Assembly (NCBI GenBank): GCA_910574835.1
Contig: CAJTDE010000007.1
Location: forward strand, 1 to 64,000
Length of the DNA stretch: 64,000 nt
From: Clostridia bacterium
GTDB lineage: Bacteria > Bacillota > Clostridia > Lachnospirales > Lachnospiraceae
Direction: 5' to 3'
The position numbers and the translations under genes are program-made. Positions 17,599 through 26,297 of this stretch are shown in pieces (position 1 is the first letter of the stretch; the number at the start of each line of letters is the position of its first letter). Below the pieces are notes generated by a model, which saw only the letters and a program-made list of their open reading frames with translations, did not search any database and had not been told where the DNA came from.

Positions 17599-18561
17599 TT
17601 AATACTGGAAATAATCGTCCGCTTCAATCGTATCCGCCAGATTTTCACTCATTACCACATGAGTCGGATTCTCGCGAAGCTGTAATACGGAAGCCGGAAC
17701 TTCCTGGGAAGGCTTTCCAAAGATACAAAGCCGGGAGGTCAGCCTCTGCCATGTTACATGTGTTCCTGCAGTTGTAATGCTGTGAACATCAACCACTTCC
17801 TTTGCTTTCATTGCGTCACGGGGACCCATCATTGCGCCCTTAGGCGGGACATTTGCTATGTCTCCCGAGCATCCAAAGCTTCCGTGAAGAGAATTTTGTG
17901 CGATTGTCAAAGGATGCAGGCCGGCAACCTTCGCACCCTGTTCGCAATACTCCTCCATTGTATCACAGAACCAGTCCGCTACCGGATCGATAAACGCCAG
18001 ATGCCCCGGCCAGCCCGGTCCGCTGTAGACAACGTCCGCCTCTCCATCCTGCTCCAGCATCTTAGAGTAGTCCGGAGTTACCTTATTGCTGTGATATATA
18101 AAGTTTTCCTCTTTGAAGCCCAGATCCAGGATATTTGATACCATAAAACGGTAAAATGCATTTCCAAAGCCTGCCTTGTAGCTTAAGGGTGCAATATTGC
18201 CATCCTCGTCCGCCCACTCATCCATCATATAAAACTTCACATTTCTGCAATTTACCTTCATTTCCCGGAGCATATAGGCTACCTGACGATAGGCCGGCGC
18301 CGGATTCGGCATAATCATAACTACCTTCTTATCGTAGCGATCGGAATCCAGGATTCTCCTCACCATATCCGCAATCATTACAATACCGACTTCCTCATCT
18401 CTGCGGACATCTAAGTACATGCTGGGGCTGGTGGGATGCTTGCCATTCATAGCAAGAATATCCTCCTTTGTAATGGCCCTCACTCGTTTAATCTCGTTCA
18501 AATCTTTAAATGGATAAAAATCCGCCGGCTTGAAAGTAAAATTGTCCTCTCCAAAAATCAT
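17599..18561 (-). CDS. Divergent glucosamine-6-phosphate deaminase/isomerase-like protein
   Basis: The protein has 320 residues, against about 240-270 for NagB. FYMMDEWADEDGN (D114-E115) aligns with the DEY motif of NagB, and GPGWPGHLAFIDP (181-193) aligns with its GxGxDGHIAFNEP motif. The histidine is kept (H187), but the aspartate before GH is Pro185 and the following Glu is Asp192. In E. coli NagB those acids (Asp141, Glu148) assist ring opening. So the fold is NagB-like, but the substrate or reaction probably differs. It has about 50 extra N-terminal residues. The SD AGGAGG is strong, and a family-A element lies just upstream of it. Confidence 0.8.
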   Translation of the reverse strand: MIFGEDNFTFKPADFYPFKDLNEIKRVRAITKEDILAMNGKHPTSPSMYLDVRRDEEVGIVMIADMVRRILDSDRYDKKVVMIMPNPAPAYRQVAYMLREMKVNCRNVKFYMMDEWADEDGNIAPLSYKAGFGNAFYRFMVSNILDLGFKEENFIYHSNKVTPDYSKMLEQDGEADVVYSGPGWPGHLAFIDPVADWFCDTMEEYCEQGAKVAGLHPLTIAQNSLHGSFGCSGDIANVPPKGAMMGPRDAMKAKEVVDVHSITTAGTHVTWQRLTSRLCIFGKPSQEVPASVLQLRENPTHVVMSENLADTIEADDYFQY

Positions 18562-18580
18562 TCTCGTTTCCTCCTATTTT

Positions 18581-18630
18581 AAGTCGCTGCGCGACGGCAC
18601 TAAAGGGTAAAGTCGCTGCGCGACAGCTTT
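18581..18630 (-). repeat. Family-A element, short form (A1)
   Basis: In minus sense GTCGCGCAGCGACTTTA is followed 10 bases later by GTCGCGCAGCGACTTAAAAT and then the SD AGGAGG of the NagB-like gene. Each copy is a hairpin GTCGC/GCGAC. The long inner hairpin seen in full copies (35706-35825, 45742-46129) is missing here. Confidence 0.7.
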
Positions 18631-18641
18631 AATCCTTTGTT

Positions 18642-19985
18642 CTATTGGTTTTTCACTTTTTCTATGGTATCCAGTATATTGTCCACTAATTTTTTTCCGA
18701 AGTCTGCCGCAAGCATAGATGTATCTGTCTCGTAACCTCCGCTCACTAAAGACTCCGGCGTATACAAGTATCCCGGCAAAACGCCATTGGTAAGCTCGTT
18801 AAATATAACTATTCCAAATCCTGCCATAGCCTTAACATAGAGCGCATACTCTACAAAAATCTCTCCCGGCGCTCCTACCACGCAGGTGTCGCCCAGGCGT
18901 ATAATCTGAACCTCCGCCGGCGCTTCCTCTTCTAAAAGCTCTATTCGAATCCCCCGGTTTTTCATCTTCACATATCCCAACTGATCCTCGGAACCCAGGA
19001 GCTTCAGATTGGCATTCTGCCAAAGATAATATTCCTCACGCACCTTGGAATCTCCGTACTTGGCGTATAACTCTTCGTAAACAGCCCTGTCACGCTCCAC
19101 CTGTGCTTCCAGCTCCTCCAGGGTCCCAAAATCCCGAATCAACAGATCCACTTCCGAGTCAGCCGCATCCATATCCAGCTCACGTACCCATTTGGCCTTC
19201 AAAAGCGCCCGGTGTGCCGCCTTTCCCAAAGCTTTTCCTACCCGTTCCGCCTCATCATAGCTTTCTCCCTGACGGTAATATCGACTGGACTGATTGCCGG
19301 AAGCCCCCTGCGCAAAGCCCATAACTGCGTCCGGCTCTAATTCCTTCAGCTGAATCCTTAAATACCCCGGATAATCTGCCGTGCATACCGTACTCCATTC
19401 ATGTATAAATGTGGGATGAAGCGTATAATTGACAAAGATTCCTCTCACAACCCGGCTCATATCTCTCACGGCCATCACACTGACAAGAGGATCGTGAGGT
19501 CCTCCCGGAATCCTTCTGTTTCCTCCTACTCCGGACTCGGCGCCGCATATTTCTGTTCCGGAGGCAAATTCCGCATCAAAGGACTCTTGCTTTGCCTTCG
19601 CAATCATTCCGGAGATCTTGGAGATCAGACCTTCTACATACTCCTTTGGCTGCTCCTTTCCCGCCTCCAGGCTTTCTATGTCCAGCCGCCCGGAGGCCCA
19701 GGGACCGGAATGTGTGTGTGAACAGCTGATCATTACATTTCGTTTGGGAATCCCGCACTCCGTTTCCACACGGCTGCGCACCTTCGCCACATGACGTTTG
19801 GAGAAGAAAAGAAGATCTAAGGTAACCATAGCAATCTCCGTCTCCCCATTGTTCAGGTACATACAAGCCGCGTACAGAGGATCATGTGCCCCCGTATTGT
19901 TTCTTGGATAATGTGGATAGCCGGCAAGCTCCAGTCCCTGCTCGGGCGTAATATCCACCAATCCTGTTCCTGCTTTTAACATCAT
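18642..19985 (-). CDS. Ceramidase-superfamily (PF04734-type) hydrolase, cytosolic
   Basis: The protein has 447 residues. It matches the N-terminal catalytic domain of neutral/alkaline ceramidase: TGLVDITPEQG at the start, CSHTHSGP (zinc ligands H90 and H92), NYTLHPTFIHEW (about 186-197) and TADYPGYLR. The segment GASGNQSS (227-234) aligns with the GDxSPN motif that carries the ceramidase serine. There is no signal peptide and no C-terminal Ig-like domain, so sphingolipid cleavage outside the cell is unlikely. Its place between a DeoR regulator and a NagB-like gene suggests amide or ester hydrolysis of a sugar derivative (inference). It overlaps the upstream DeoR stop (ATGA). Confidence 0.85.
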   Translation of the reverse strand: MMLKAGTGLVDITPEQGLELAGYPHYPRNNTGAHDPLYAACMYLNNGETEIAMVTLDLLFFSKRHVAKVRSRVETECGIPKRNVMISCSHTHSGPWASGRLDIESLEAGKEQPKEYVEGLISKISGMIAKAKQESFDAEFASGTEICGAESGVGGNRRIPGGPHDPLVSVMAVRDMSRVVRGIFVNYTLHPTFIHEWSTVCTADYPGYLRIQLKELEPDAVMGFAQGASGNQSSRYYRQGESYDEAERVGKALGKAAHRALLKAKWVRELDMDAADSEVDLLIRDFGTLEELEAQVERDRAVYEELYAKYGDSKVREEYYLWQNANLKLLGSEDQLGYVKMKNRGIRIELLEEEAPAEVQIIRLGDTCVVGAPGEIFVEYALYVKAMAGFGIVIFNELTNGVLPGYLYTPESLVSGGYETDTSMLAADFGKKLVDNILDTIEKVKNQ

Positions 19986-20800
19986 ACCTCACCTACCCTT
20001 CTTACATTATCCTCGTTTGCATACAAAACACGAACCCCTGCATCCGATATTCTCTTTAATATTTTTTGTTTTTCCGGTTCCTGCGTCCAATTCGTCACCA
20101 GAATATCTACATAAGAAATGTCTCCCACACGGCAATGACTTTCCAGACCTATTTTCGTGGAATCTGCCACAAGAATCCGCATCCTGGCTCTTCGGAGGAT
20201 AGAACGCAGCACATCAACCCCTTCATTGCGCAAGGTTGTCAGCCCGGCATCCGGGTCTACCCCATCCATTGTGACAATCGCCTTATTCGCCATATAACAA
20301 TTTACTTGATGAAGAGCGTCACACCCATGTACAAAAAAATCCTTTTTATCAATCTTCCCGCCCAGAATAATTACTTGGTAGTCCGGACGGCGGCAAAGAT
20401 CCTCCGCAAGCATAAGGGACTCCGTAACAACCTTCAAATTGCTGCACGTATCTGCGTACCGCAGTGTCAGATGGGGCGTCATCCCGCAGGTCACAACCAG
20501 AGAATCCTTATCCTCAATAAGTTCGGCCGCTCTTTTCGCTACCGCATGCTTCAATTCCAAATTCTTAGTGTTCGCTCCGTAAAGCAATGCCTTCCGCTCT
20601 CTATCCTCCGCCAGCAGCACCGCTCCTCCCGGGACACGGGATATCTCTTTTTGTTTTTCCAGGATTTGAAGATCTTTACGGATGGTTACTACGGAAGTTC
20701 CAAATTCCCGGCTCAAGTCGCTGACTGACACCACGCCGCACATCTCCAGCTTTTGTAAAATCAACTCCAGGCGTTCTGATTTTTTTAAGACTGTGCCCAA
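19982..20800 (-). CDS. DeoR-family transcriptional regulator (second in locus 1)
   Basis: The protein has 272 residues. The helix-turn-helix VSVSDLSREFGTSVVTIRKDLQ (about residues 24-45) and the effector domain with LVVTCGMTPHLTLRYA and LVADSTKIGLESHC are typical of the family. The start is TTG at 20800 after GGGGGGACAGA, overlapping the end of the nagA-like gene by 16 bases. The stop overlaps the next start, so the three genes are translationally linked. Two DeoR proteins in one operon suggest two signals or a heteromeric control (inference). Confidence 0.88.
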   Translation of the reverse strand: MGTVLKKSERLELILQKLEMCGVVSVSDLSREFGTSVVTIRKDLQILEKQKEISRVPGGAVLLAEDRERKALLYGANTKNLELKHAVAKRAAELIEDKDSLVVTCGMTPHLTLRYADTCSNLKVVTESLMLAEDLCRRPDYQVIILGGKIDKKDFFVHGCDALHQVNCYMANKAIVTMDGVDPDAGLTTLRNEGVDVLRSILRRARMRILVADSTKIGLESHCRVGDISYVDILVTNWTQEPEKQKILKRISDAGVRVLYANEDNVRRVGEV

Positions 20801-21939
20801 ATCTGTCCCCCCAGTATTACTGTATTTACACGGAACATATGATCTACCAACACAAGATTTGCTCGTTTTCCAACCTCAATGGTACCAATCTCATGCTCCA
20901 TCCCAAGCACTTTTGCAGGATTTTTGGAAGCCATCAAAAACGCCTGGGCAATTCCGCAATTGGTATGGGTCATGATATTTCTGCAGGCAACGTCCATCGT
21001 CAGCTTGCTTCCGCTCAGACCGCCGCTGCTGTCAAACACCAGATCCGTAACATGCCGAAGTTCCTTTGGGGCTTCCATCTGACTGACAAAGCTGTCTGTA
21101 ATTAAGATAATTTTATCATATCCTTTGATATGCATAATCATCCGGAGCATCGCCGGGTTCACATGAATCCCCATAGAATCACAGATAATCTCCGCATACA
21201 TATCCGCATCTGTCATACAGTACTCGTCCGGACCGCAGGCCCGGGTACCCGGACAAGCATCCGCTCTTCCGGTAGCATCCATACAATGTGTCTGAAGGGT
21301 AAAGCCATACCGCTTCATGCTTTGAATCTGCTCCGGCGCAGCCTCGCTGTGCCCCACGCTGAATACTACATCCGGATTTACTTCCCGTGCATAATCTAAA
21401 AATGACGCAAGCCCTTCCCGTTCCGGTGCAACGGCCCAAACCTTTGTCAAGCTGCCTGCCGCATCTACTATTTCTTTGTAATCTTCCTTCCGTATCTCTC
21501 CCTGCCATTTATTTTGTTCCGCCATAGCGCCGTACTTCGGATTCATGTACGGCCCCTCCATATAGAATCCTGCAATGGCTTTTCCGGCTTGGGCCGTATC
21601 CATCACTTCGCGAATCCGCTTTATGGACTCTAAAAAGCCTTCCTTTGACAAATCATAATATAAGGTAGGAAGAATCGTTGTTTCCCCATGCTCCAAAAAA
21701 TGAAGTGCGGCCTGCTCAGGCTCATCGGCAAACATATGACCGCCGCCTCCGTGCACATGAATATCCACGAAGCCAGGACCCACATACAATCCCTTTGCGT
21801 CCAGCAGATCAGAGCCGGCCGGCGCCTCCACCTCAGCTGCTTTGCCAAACGCTGCAATCCGATCTCCGTCCAGGAGAATAGCCGCATCCCAAAGGATTCC
21901 ATTTTCCAGAACCAAATTGGCATTCTTAATATACAGCAT
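20785..21939 (-). CDS. nagA: N-acetylglucosamine-6-phosphate deacetylase-like (NagA family)
   Basis: The protein has 384 residues, a normal length for NagA. The amidohydrolase metal motifs are visible: GFVDIHVHGGGG (H61, H63), GFYMEGPYMN (E128), VFSVGHSEA (H197), THCMDATG (H218) and ILITDSF (Asp). NagA removes the acetyl group from GlcNAc-6-phosphate. Here THCMDAT replaces the usual THLFNAM and ITDSF replaces VTDA, so the substrate may be a different N-acetylhexosamine phosphate. It lies between an FGGY kinase and a DeoR regulator. SD AAGGAG precedes the ATG. Confidence 0.88.
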   Translation of the reverse strand: MLYIKNANLVLENGILWDAAILLDGDRIAAFGKAAEVEAPAGSDLLDAKGLYVGPGFVDIHVHGGGGHMFADEPEQAALHFLEHGETTILPTLYYDLSKEGFLESIKRIREVMDTAQAGKAIAGFYMEGPYMNPKYGAMAEQNKWQGEIRKEDYKEIVDAAGSLTKVWAVAPEREGLASFLDYAREVNPDVVFSVGHSEAAPEQIQSMKRYGFTLQTHCMDATGRADACPGTRACGPDEYCMTDADMYAEIICDSMGIHVNPAMLRMIMHIKGYDKIILITDSFVSQMEAPKELRHVTDLVFDSSGGLSGSKLTMDVACRNIMTHTNCGIAQAFLMASKNPAKVLGMEHEIGTIEVGKRANLVLVDHMFRVNTVILGGQIWAQS

Positions 21940-21950
21940 ACACCCTCTCC

Positions 21951-23402
21951 TTATCTCCAGAGCTTATATTCCAGGCTTCGGTACTGTTTATACATTTCCT
22001 CATACCTCTCCTGTCGCTCATCCGGTCTGTAAATCTCTCCGCAGCCAAGTGATGGCAGCTGTTCACGTAAAAATTCACCGGCCGCAACGCCCGCAAGAAC
22101 AGCAGCGCCGGCTCCGGCCGCTTCCGCAGTCGCAGGAATCAATATTTCCATTCCTGTAATATTCGAAAAAATCCGGCACCACAAAGGACTCCTGGACCCT
22201 CCGCCAAACAAAACCATTCGGTGGACATCCTCATAAGCCTCCATTGCCTCCAGAATAATCCGAACCTGAAAGGCAACTCCTTCCATCACGGCTAACGCGA
22301 AATCTCCGCGCTTGCATGCAAGATTCAGCCCATAAAAGCTTCCTTGTGCATCCGCATAATAATCCGGACCGCACCCTCCGCTCAGATAAGGATAAAAAAG
22401 TACCCTGCTGCCACGCTTCTGTGCTTCCTCTGCCTCCTGGTTAATCACATCATAGCCGCACCCCGGAAACATTGTATCGCGCACCCACCGCAGGCAGGCT
22501 GCCGCCGTATCCACAACGCCCTCCGTAACCCAGGCGCCTTCCTCTACGTAAGCCGACCACCCGATTCGTGTATCTCCCTCTGTCCTTGCTTCATTCCAAT
22601 ATTTGCAGACAGCGCCTGATGTCCCCAGAGATATTGTCATAACTCCCTTCTTCAAGCCCGCTCCCAGGGAAGCGCACCGCTGATCCTGGGCGCCTACCGC
22701 AACTACGCAGTCCTTACTTAAGCCGAGCTCCTCCGCCACCTCCGGCAGAAGTACCCCCGCCGCTTCTCCGCTCCAGCGAAGCTTTGGAAGCCTTTCCTCA
22801 TCAAGCCCATATCGTTCTAATATCTCCCGGCTCCACACCTTATTCTTTATATCATACAGCAAAGTTCCGGAAGCCATTGTGTGATCTGTCACACAGCTTC
22901 CCGTCAATTTCGCTATCAAGAAATCCATCGGCATCAAAAACTTCCAAGTTTTTTCATAAATCTTTGGCATTTCCTCCTTCAGCCACAGCACCTTCGGCAA
23001 AAAGTATGCCGCATTGACAGGCTTCCCGGTCAATGTAAATATATGGCGCAGGCCAAAATCCTTCTCGATCTGCCTGGTTTGTCTCTCTGCCCGGGTATCC
23101 AGCCAACTAATGGCATGATATAAAGGGTTCAGCCCGCTGTCCACGGGAACCAATGTAATTCCCTGAGAGCTTACTGAGATCCCTTTGATCTCGCCTGTCG
23201 GAAGTTCCGCCTTCTTAATCGCCTCCTTTGCTGTCTTAAGAGTCAGGGTCCACCACTGTTCTGCGTCCTGCTCTACCCATCTGTCTCTTGGCGTAATCAA
23301 ACCGTATTCCTGATAACAGTCCGATATCTGTGTTAATTTTGAATCAAACAAAATACTGCGGCAACCCGTAGTTCCCAAATCTATTGCAAGATAAACAGCC
23401 AA
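21951..23402 (-). CDS. FGGY-family carbohydrate kinase
   Basis: The protein has about 483 residues. The N-terminal phosphate motif YLAIDLGTTGCRSILFDSK, GISVSSQGITLVPVD, ISLGTSGAVCKY and the C-terminal FGGGSRSPLWCRIFSNITG identify an FGGY kinase (xylulokinase/gluconokinase-like). These kinases phosphorylate ketoses, polyols or sugar acids rather than amino sugars, so a kinase of this type beside NagA/NagB-like genes is unusual. Two TTG starts are possible: 23438, and 23402 with GGGGAGAGGG just upstream. I prefer 23402. The exact substrate cannot be read from the sequence. Confidence 0.88.
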   Translation of the reverse strand: MAVYLAIDLGTTGCRSILFDSKLTQISDCYQEYGLITPRDRWVEQDAEQWWTLTLKTAKEAIKKAELPTGEIKGISVSSQGITLVPVDSGLNPLYHAISWLDTRAERQTRQIEKDFGLRHIFTLTGKPVNAAYFLPKVLWLKEEMPKIYEKTWKFLMPMDFLIAKLTGSCVTDHTMASGTLLYDIKNKVWSREILERYGLDEERLPKLRWSGEAAGVLLPEVAEELGLSKDCVVAVGAQDQRCASLGAGLKKGVMTISLGTSGAVCKYWNEARTEGDTRIGWSAYVEEGAWVTEGVVDTAAACLRWVRDTMFPGCGYDVINQEAEEAQKRGSRVLFYPYLSGGCGPDYYADAQGSFYGLNLACKRGDFALAVMEGVAFQVRIILEAMEAYEDVHRMVLFGGGSRSPLWCRIFSNITGMEILIPATAEAAGAGAAVLAGVAAGEFLREQLPSLGCGEIYRPDERQERYEEMYKQYRSLEYKLWR

Positions 23403-23561
23403 TTTTCCCTCTCCCCACACTGCCTTTTTACCAGTCAATCTGCCGCTCTAAGCCAGTTCGCTGTCTATTTTTCTCATACTACTCCTCAATATACAACACT
23501 TCATAAGCAAACTCAACTTAAAATGTCAATTTTTGTTATTTCCGCACATCCCATATACTCC

Positions 23562-23589
23562 ATGCGGCTCCTTTTCAGAGGAGCCGCAT
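23562..23589 (-). terminator. Hairpin after the locus-1 binding-protein gene
   Basis: ATGCGGCTCC (23562-23571) pairs perfectly with GGAGCCGCAT (23580-23589). It follows the stop of the binding-protein gene by about 55 bases and has no T-tract. It probably protects or partially ends the transcript before the kinase gene, a usual way to keep binding protein in excess (inference). Confidence 0.55.
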
Positions 23590-23642
23590 GACAAGCTTAC
23601 ATTTCTATGCTCTCGGAGATCAATCGCCCAAGCGTCTCTGCC

Positions 23643-24716
23643 TTACTCGGTCTCACGCGCTTCCACAACACTTCTCCAGTCAAAGTCCCCAATGGTATCC
23701 TTGGTCAAGAGCGTTGCATGGGATAAGGTCTCTGCCGGAAGCTCTTCGCCGGCCAGCGCCGGAGCAACCGCATTCAGAGCATCCTGCGCCTGAGTTACCG
23801 GAGAGGAGCTTACAAGAGCTTTGATAATCGGGTGATCGTTCTCCAGCATCTCAAATCCTTCTTTTCCCCAGCCGCCGCCAACTGCAACACATTTGGAGCC
23901 GGCCGCTTCAATTGCATTTGCTGCGCCGATGGTCATATCCAGATTGAACGCATATACGATATCCAGATCCGGATTCGCAGTCAAAATATTCTCCATTGCC
24001 GCCATAGAATCTACACGAGAGGCTTTTCCATCCTGCTGAGCCACAATATCAATCCCGTCATGCTGAGCCAGTCTGTCAAGAAGTCCGTTCACCGTCGGCA
24101 CGCCTACGGCCGCTGAGGGCGGGAAGTCAAGAACCGCCACCTTCGCCTTGCCGTCAAGATTCTGATCTACATAGTCACAGATCCAATCGCCTGCAATCCT
24201 GCCGTTTTCCGGATAATCAAAGATACACTTTGTAGCCGCAACACCCTCTCCATTGATACCTCCGTCATAGCAGATAACGGGAATCCCTGCATCTACGGCT
24301 GCCTGAATCGGCGGAATCAGTGCGTCCGGATCGGCTACGGCGATTAAAATAGCGTCCACTCCCTGGGTTACAAAGTCCTCTACCTGATGAATCTGAGTGG
24401 GAACATCACCGTCCGCATCCGTAACTACAATTTCATATCCCAACTCGGCTCCATACTGCTTGAAGGTGGAATCCAGGTCCGCATAGTATTCGTCACGCTT
24501 GTAGTACAGGTTCACTCCAACCGTAATCTTGTCACCGGACGCCGCTTCCTCCCCTTCAGGCTTCTCTTCTTCTGTTTCAGCCGGGGCTTCCGTCTCTGCC
24601 GGCGCTTCTGTTTCAGCCGGCGTCTCCTCTGCCTTTTTGCCGCAGGCTGCTGTGCCCAAAAGCATAGCAGATGCTAAACCCACCGCTAAAAGTCTCTTCA
24701 CTGTTCTTTTTCTCAT
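23643..24716 (-). CDS. Sugar ABC transporter substrate-binding lipoprotein (RbsB-like)
   Basis: The protein has 357 residues. The lipoprotein signal peptide ends in LLGTAAC (C25), followed by a Glu/Pro/Ala-rich spacer with three ETEAPA-like repeats and a periplasmic-binding-protein type 1 domain (ITVGVNLYYKRDEYYADLD, DAILIAVADPDALIPPIQAA, AVGGGWGKEGFEML). It captures the sugar outside the membrane for the permease and ATPase encoded upstream. SD AAGGAGG precedes the ATG. The family cannot tell the sugar. Confidence 0.92.
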   Translation of the reverse strand: MRKRTVKRLLAVGLASAMLLGTAACGKKAEETPAETEAPAETEAPAETEEEKPEGEEAASGDKITVGVNLYYKRDEYYADLDSTFKQYGAELGYEIVVTDADGDVPTQIHQVEDFVTQGVDAILIAVADPDALIPPIQAAVDAGIPVICYDGGINGEGVAATKCIFDYPENGRIAGDWICDYVDQNLDGKAKVAVLDFPPSAAVGVPTVNGLLDRLAQHDGIDIVAQQDGKASRVDSMAAMENILTANPDLDIVYAFNLDMTIGAANAIEAAGSKCVAVGGGWGKEGFEMLENDHPIIKALVSSSPVTQAQDALNAVAPALAGEELPAETLSHATLLTKDTIGDFDWRSVVEARETE

Positions 24717-24794
24717 GAAAACATCCTCCTTTTATAATATATATCCACTGCCGCTTATGCGGCTTAGTGCTCTGTCATAAAACGGCTCATGTAC

Positions 24795-26285
24795 TTAAGA
24801 AACCGCATATTCCATAACCCTCTCCTGAGAGAAGTCCGCGCGCTCCACGCATCCCGATATGGTCCCTTCCCGCATAATATAAATTCTGTCACAAATGCCA
24901 ATCAGCTCCGGCAAATCGGAAGAAATCATAACAACCGCCTTTCCCTGCTGTGCCAGGCGGCACATAAGCTTATAAATCTCTGCTTTCGCGCCTACGTCAA
25001 TCCCTCTTGTCGGCTCATCAAAAAACAGAATATCGGAATCTACCGCAAGCCATTTGGAAAGTACCACCTTTTGCTGGTTTCCTCCGGAAAGAAGCCGTAC
25101 CTCCTGCTCCGTAGACGGTGTCGCCGTCGCCAGCATGTCAATATATTTCTGCGCCAGAGCCTTCTCCTTCTTTGCATCCAGGAAGCCTCCCGTACAAACC
25201 TGATCCAGATTTACAATGGAAGTATTGTAATTAATGGAATGAATAAGGACAAGTCCCTGCTGCTTCCGATCCTCCGGGGCAAGGGCGATCTTATGCTTTA
25301 CCGCGTCTATTACGCTTTGGATCCGCACCTGCTTTCCGTCAATGAAAATCTCTCCGCCCGTACGCTTGTCCGCGCCGAAAACCGCCCGGACAGTTTCTGT
25401 CCGCCCCGCACCTACGAGTCCGGAAAAGCCGACGATCTCACCGTGGCGCACATGAAAGCTCACATCATGCAGCAGCTTTTTTGTAGAAAGGTTCTTCACC
25501 TCCAGGGCAATATCACCAATCTCGGACTCCAGCTTCGGATACTCGTCTCCAATCTCCCGGCCCACCATCATAGAAATCAGCTTCGGGCGATCCACCTCTT
25601 CCACCCCCATAGTTGCCACATGCGTTCCGTCGCGAAGAATCGTAACCGTATCCGCAATGCGGAAAATCTCTTCCATACGATGAGAAATATAGACAATCGT
25701 AACTCCCTGCTTTTTTAAAATATCTATAATATGGAACAGGCAGTCAAGCTCTTTATCCGTCAAGGTTGCGGACGGCTCATCCATAATAAGCAGGTCCGAT
25801 TGGAAGGACATTGCCTTGCAAATCTCAACAATCTGCTTCTGTGCAATAGAAAGGCGGAACACCTCACGGTTAACATCCAAATCAACGTTCAGGCTGTCCA
25901 GCAGCTTCCTTGCCTCTTCCCGAAGCTTCTTCCAGTCAACCAGATGAGCCTTGGTCATAAACGGCCGTCCCAGGAAAATATTCTCCGCTACCGTAAGCGT
26001 CTCCGAAAGCTTCAGCTCCTGATGTACAACGCTCAGGCCCAGCTTTTGTGCCTCCAGCGGTTTTGTAACATGTGCTTCCTCACCTTTGAAAAGAAATCCT
26101 CCGCCATCTGCTTTATAAACTCCTGTAAGGACTTTAATCAAGGTAGACTTTCCTGCTCCATTTTCCCCCACCAAGGCATGAACGCTTCCCTTTTTCACCT
26201 GAAAACTCACATCGGTCAGCGCTTTAACACCCGGGAATGTCTTTGTAATATTCTTTATATCCAGAATTACTTCTCCACGATTCAT
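24795..26285 (-). CDS. Sugar ABC transporter ATP-binding protein (RbsA-type, two ATPase domains)
   Basis: The protein has 496 residues and two fused nucleotide-binding domains. The first has GENGAGKSTLIKVL (Walker A) and LLIMDEPSATLT (Walker B). The second has the signature LLSGGNQQKVVLSKWLA and ILFFDEPTRGIDVGAK; its P-loop is the usual degenerate FSGLVGAGRTET. This is the ribose/galactose-type importer ATPase. It lies 12 bases after the permease gene and upstream of the binding protein. SD AAGGAGG precedes the ATG. Confidence 0.94.
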   Translation of the reverse strand: MNRGEVILDIKNITKTFPGVKALTDVSFQVKKGSVHALVGENGAGKSTLIKVLTGVYKADGGGFLFKGEEAHVTKPLEAQKLGLSVVHQELKLSETLTVAENIFLGRPFMTKAHLVDWKKLREEARKLLDSLNVDLDVNREVFRLSIAQKQIVEICKAMSFQSDLLIMDEPSATLTDKELDCLFHIIDILKKQGVTIVYISHRMEEIFRIADTVTILRDGTHVATMGVEEVDRPKLISMMVGREIGDEYPKLESEIGDIALEVKNLSTKKLLHDVSFHVRHGEIVGFSGLVGAGRTETVRAVFGADKRTGGEIFIDGKQVRIQSVIDAVKHKIALAPEDRKQQGLVLIHSINYNTSIVNLDQVCTGGFLDAKKEKALAQKYIDMLATATPSTEQEVRLLSGGNQQKVVLSKWLAVDSDILFFDEPTRGIDVGAKAEIYKLMCRLAQQGKAVVMISSDLPELIGICDRIYIMREGTISGCVERADFSQERVMEYAVS

Positions 26286-26297
26286 TCAACAGCCTCC

